DNA of 64,000 nt from Pelomonas baiyunensis (GTDB taxonomy: Bacteria; Pseudomonadota; Gammaproteobacteria; Burkholderiales; Burkholderiaceae_C). The position numbers and the translations under genes were made by a program. The notes under the pieces are model-generated. The model searched no databases. It was not told the DNA's origin and saw only the letters and a program-made list of their open reading frames with translations. Positions within the stretch are counted from its first letter, which is position 1, and the number at the start of each line of letters is the position of its first letter. The stretch is taken from positions 1 through 64,000 of the forward strand of contig NZ_JBIGIB010000005.1 in the NCBI RefSeq assembly GCF_043555935.1, in the 5' to 3' direction. Shown one piece after another: positions 61,554 to 64,000 of this stretch.

Positions 61554-61922
61554 ATGATTCAAATGCAATCGCGGCTTGACGTCGCGGACAACACTGGCGC
61601 CAAGTCGGTTCAGTGCATCAAGGTGCTGGGCGGCTCCAAGCGTCGCTATGCGCACATTGGCGACATCATCAAGGTCAGCATCAAAGAAGCTGCGCCGCGT
61701 GGTCGCGTGAAGAAGGGCGAGGTGTACAGCGCTGTGGTCGTTCGTACGGCCAAGGGTGTTCGTCGCCAAGACGGCTCGCTCGTCAAGTTCGACGGCAACG
61801 CCGCCGTGCTGCTCAACGCCAAGCTCGAGCCGATCGGCACGCGCATCTTCGGCCCGGTTACGCGTGAACTGCGTACCGAGCGCTTCATGAAGATCGTGTC
61901 GCTGGCGCCTGAGGTGCTTTGA
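61554..61922 (+). CDS. rplN: 50S ribosomal protein L14
   Basis: A 122-residue protein at the subunit interface. It begins MIQMQSRLDVADNTGAKSVQ and has AVVVRTAKGVRRQDGSLVKF and the closing FMKIVSLAPEVL. The ATG at 61554 gives the normal length; four extra upstream codons are open but not needed. It is the first gene of the spc operon. Confidence 0.97.
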   Translation: MIQMQSRLDVADNTGAKSVQCIKVLGGSKRRYAHIGDIIKVSIKEAAPRGRVKKGEVYSAVVVRTAKGVRRQDGSLVKFDGNAAVLLNAKLEPIGTRIFGPVTRELRTERFMKIVSLAPEVL

Positions 61923-61945
61923 GCCCCCACAGTCTGAGGTAAGCC

Positions 61946-62260
61946 ATGAACAAGATTCGTACCGGCGACCAGGTCATCGTGTTGACCGGCCGCGACAAAG
62001 GCAAGCGCGGCACCGTGACCGCGCGCGCTGACGCAGACCACGTTGTGGTCGAGGGCGTGAATGTCGTCAAGAAGCACGTCAAGCCGAACCCCATGAAGGG
62101 TACAACCGGCGGCGTCGTTGACAAGACCATGCCCATCCATCAATCCAACGTGGCGATCTTCAACGCCGCTTCCGGCAAGGCCGATCGCGTGGGCGTCAAG
62201 CTCGTCGATGGCAAGCGGGTGCGCGTGTTCAAGTCGACCGGCGAAGAGATCAAGGCTTAA
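61946..62260 (+). CDS. rplX: 50S ribosomal protein L24
   Basis: A 104-residue assembly-initiator protein with an N-terminal KOW motif (KIRTGDQVIVLTGRDKGKRG) and the VVEGVNVVKKHVKPNPMKGT stretch. Its length equals that in E. coli. It follows rplN by 23 bases. Confidence 0.97.
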   Translation: MNKIRTGDQVIVLTGRDKGKRGTVTARADADHVVVEGVNVVKKHVKPNPMKGTTGGVVDKTMPIHQSNVAIFNAASGKADRVGVKLVDGKRVRVFKSTGEEIKA

Positions 62261-62270
62261 GAGGTCCGAC

Positions 62271-62810
62271 ATGGCTCGTCTGCAAACGCAATACCGCGAA
62301 AAAATCGTGCCCGCCTTGACCGAGAAGTTTGGTTACAAGTCGGTCATGGAAGTGCCGCGCATCACCAAGATCACGCTGAATATGGGCGTGAGCGAGGCGG
62401 TGGCTGACAAGAAGGTCATGGACCACGCTGTTGGCGACCTGACCAAGATCGCGGGTCAGAAGCCCGTGGTGACCAAGTCGAAGAAGGCGATCGCCGGCTT
62501 CAAGATTCGTGACAACGTGCCCATCGGCGCGATGGTGACGCTGCGTGGCGTCCAGATGTACGAATTCCTGGACCGCTTCGTGACGATCGCGCTGCCGCGC
62601 GTTCGCGACTTCCGTGGTATCTCCGGCCGTTCGTTCGACGGTCGCGGCAACTACAACATCGGCGTCAAAGAGCAAATCATCTTCCCCGAGATCGAGTACG
62701 ACAAGGTGGATGCTCTGCGTGGTCTGAACATCAGCATCACGACGACTGCCAAGACGGACGACGAAGCCAAGGCTCTCCTGGCTGCGTTCAAGTTTCCGTT
62801 CAAGAACTGA
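62271..62810 (+). CDS. rplE: 50S ribosomal protein L5
   Basis: A 179-residue 5S rRNA-binding protein. Landmarks are YKSVMEVPRITKITLNMGVS, the P-site loop region AGQKPVVTKSKKAIAGFKIR and FPEIEYDKVDALRGLNISIT. The ATG at 62271 gives the E. coli length; GAGG precedes it. Confidence 0.97.
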   Translation: MARLQTQYREKIVPALTEKFGYKSVMEVPRITKITLNMGVSEAVADKKVMDHAVGDLTKIAGQKPVVTKSKKAIAGFKIRDNVPIGAMVTLRGVQMYEFLDRFVTIALPRVRDFRGISGRSFDGRGNYNIGVKEQIIFPEIEYDKVDALRGLNISITTTAKTDDEAKALLAAFKFPFKN

Positions 62811-62818
62811 GGTGAACC

Positions 62819-63124
62819 GTGGCAAAACTCTCGATCAAACAACGTGAGCTGAAGCGCGAGGCGCTCGTCGCCAAGTTCGCCAAGAAGTACGCCGAACTGA
62901 AGGCCATCATTGACGACAGCAAGAAGTCCGATGAAGAGCGTTACGCCGCTCGCCTCGAGCTGCAAAAGCTGCCGCGCAATGCCTACCCGACACGTCTGCG
63001 CAATCGCTGCGAACTGACTGGTCGTCCGCGCGGTACGTTCCGCAAGTTCGGCCTGGCCCGTAACAAGATCCGTGAACTGGCCTTCAAGGGCGACATCCCT
63101 GGTGTCGTCAAGGCCAGCTGGTAA
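62819..63124 (+). CDS. rpsN: 30S ribosomal protein S14
   Basis: A 101-residue protein of the zinc-independent long type. It starts at a GTG (62819) with GAGGTGAA just upstream. The conserved end is RNRCELTGRPRGTFRKFGLA, followed by RNKIRELAFKGDIPGVVKAS. The four cysteines of the short zinc form are absent. Confidence 0.97.
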   Translation: MAKLSIKQRELKREALVAKFAKKYAELKAIIDDSKKSDEERYAARLELQKLPRNAYPTRLRNRCELTGRPRGTFRKFGLARNKIRELAFKGDIPGVVKASW

Positions 63125-63147
63125 TCGGCTGATAGGAGATATCGCAA

Positions 63148-63543
63148 ATGAGCATGAGTGATCCCATCGCCGATATGCTGACCCGCATCCGCAACGCCCA
63201 AATCGTCGAGAAGACGAGCGTTGCCATGCCGTCGTCCAAGCTGAAGGTGGCGATTGCCAAGGTCCTGAAGGACGAAGGCTACATCGACGACTTCGCCGTC
63301 CGTGGCGAAGCTTCCCGCCCTGAGCTGGAAATTTCCCTGAAGTACTACGCTGGCCGTCCGGTGATCGAGCGCATCGAGCGCGTGAGCCGCCCGGGGCTGC
63401 GTATCTACAAGGGCCGTCACGACATTCCTCAGGTCATGAATGGCCTGGGTGTGGCGATCGTCACCACGCCGCAGGGCGTCATGACGGACCGCAAGGCGCG
63501 CGCTGCCGGTATCGGCGGTGAAGTGCTCTGCTACGTCGCCTAA
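63148..63543 (+). CDS. rpsH: 30S ribosomal protein S8
   Basis: A 131-residue 16S rRNA central-domain protein; in E. coli it is the translational repressor of the spc operon. It starts MSMSDPIADMLTRIRNAQIV and ends in the conserved VMTDRKARAAGIGGEVLCYV. Confidence 0.97.
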   Translation: MSMSDPIADMLTRIRNAQIVEKTSVAMPSSKLKVAIAKVLKDEGYIDDFAVRGEASRPELEISLKYYAGRPVIERIERVSRPGLRIYKGRHDIPQVMNGLGVAIVTTPQGVMTDRKARAAGIGGEVLCYVA

Positions 63544-63560
63544 GCGAAGGAGTAGGAACA

Positions 63561-64000
63561 ATGTCCCGCGTTGGAAAAATGCCGGTCATCCTCCCGCAAG
63601 GCGTGGATGTGACCGTCGGCGCTGATTCGATCAGCGTCAAGGGTTCGCTGGGGACGCTGGTGCGTCCGGCGAACAAGCTGGTGTCCGTCAAGAATGACGC
63701 TGGCAAGCTGAGCTTTGTGCCCGCCAACGAGTCGGCCGAAGCCGATGCGATGAGCGGCACGATGCGTGCTCTGGTGGCCAACATGGTCAATGGCGTCAGC
63801 AAGGGCTTCGAGAAGAAGCTGAACCTGGTCGGCGTGGGTTTCCGCGCTCAAGCCCAGGGTCAAAAGCTGAACCTGCAGATCGGCTTCTCGCACCCGGTGG
63901 TCAAGGACATGCCGGCTGGCATCAAGGTCGAGTGCCCGACCCAGACGGAAATCGTCATCAAGGGTGCCGATCGTCAGATCGTCGGTCAGATCGCCGCTGA
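63561..64000 (+). CDS. rplF: 50S ribosomal protein L6, partial at window end
   Basis: The first 146 residues of a protein that is normally about 177 long; the frame is still open at the window edge. It starts MSRVGKMPVILPQGVDVTVG and contains the conserved GVSKGFEKKLNLVGVGFRAQ. GAAGGAG precedes the ATG. Confidence 0.95.
   Translation, partial: MSRVGKMPVILPQGVDVTVGADSISVKGSLGTLVRPANKLVSVKNDAGKLSFVPANESAEADAMSGTMRALVANMVNGVSKGFEKKLNLVGVGFRAQAQGQKLNLQIGFSHPVVKDMPAGIKVECPTQTEIVIKGADRQIVGQIAA

Overview
This window is a GC-rich stretch of a betaproteobacterial chromosome, most likely order Burkholderiales in the Comamonadaceae / Sphaerotilaceae (Rubrivivax-Roseateles) area. The evidence is the gene order tRNA-Tyr, tRNA-Gly, tRNA-Thr, tuf, tRNA-Trp, secE, nusG, rplKAJL, rpoBC, rpsL, rpsG, fusA, tuf, rpsJ, rplC and onward, the protein sequences of RpoB and RpoC, and intergenic repeats of a type I associate with that group. 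The genus cannot be fixed by eye.

About 1-10 kb is accessory metabolism. It holds a LysR regulator, an alpha/beta hydrolase, an LpxH-like metallophosphoesterase, phosphatidylserine decarboxylase, a long class III aminotransferase, a second divergent hydrolase/LysR pair, an Mpo1-like (DUF962) membrane protein and a GT4 glycosyltransferase. Several of these fit membrane-lipid or envelope-lipid work, but no pathway can be proved from order alone. About 10-14 kb has three small stand-alone domain proteins (DUF1801, YCII, GyrI-like) with two copies of a palindromic repeat among them. An orphan RHS-core/C-terminal toxin fragment follows, translationally coupled to a small two-helix membrane protein that is probably its immunity protein, then a secreted DUF2059 protein. 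About 14-17.5 kb has an LplT-like transporter and a radical SAM / DUF4130 putative DNA-repair pair.

The most interesting part is 17.6-35.5 kb, a chitin / N-acetylglucosamine (GlcNAc) locus. A tightly overlapped nine-gene operon encodes GlcNAc kinase, a GntR/HutC repressor, NagA, an SIS-type GlcN-6-P deaminase, NagZ, an AmpG-like MFS permease, a GH16-like secreted protein, a GH18 chitinase and a cupin-like (JmjC-type) protein. Around it are a TPR-GAF protein, a small secreted cysteine protein, a second cupin-like protein, a flavin-dependent tryptophan-halogenase-like enzyme and a large TonB-dependent receptor. I find six copies of a tandem repeat, TGGTAT-N5-TGGTAT with an 11-bp period, in exactly the three regulatory regions of this locus. 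In the two divergent regions, one copy points toward each divergent gene and three copies overlap good sigma70 -10 elements. The sequence therefore predicts one GntR regulon linking chitooligosaccharide import, breakdown and catabolism with the halogenase/cupin enzymes, whose role is unknown.

From 35.9 kb to the end is the translation/transcription core: four tRNAs, two almost identical tuf genes, secE-nusG, the L11/L10 operons with a recognisable L10 leader, rpoBC, the str operon, the S10 operon and the start of the spc operon. Clear terminators lie after rplL (a partial attenuator before rpoB), rpoC, rpsJ and rpsQ. Recognisable promoters precede the tRNAs, rpsL, rplC and rplN. Two accessory genes sit inside this block: an orphan PIN-domain gene after rpoC and a Prx5-type peroxiredoxin exactly at the S10/spc boundary. 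The window ends inside rplF.
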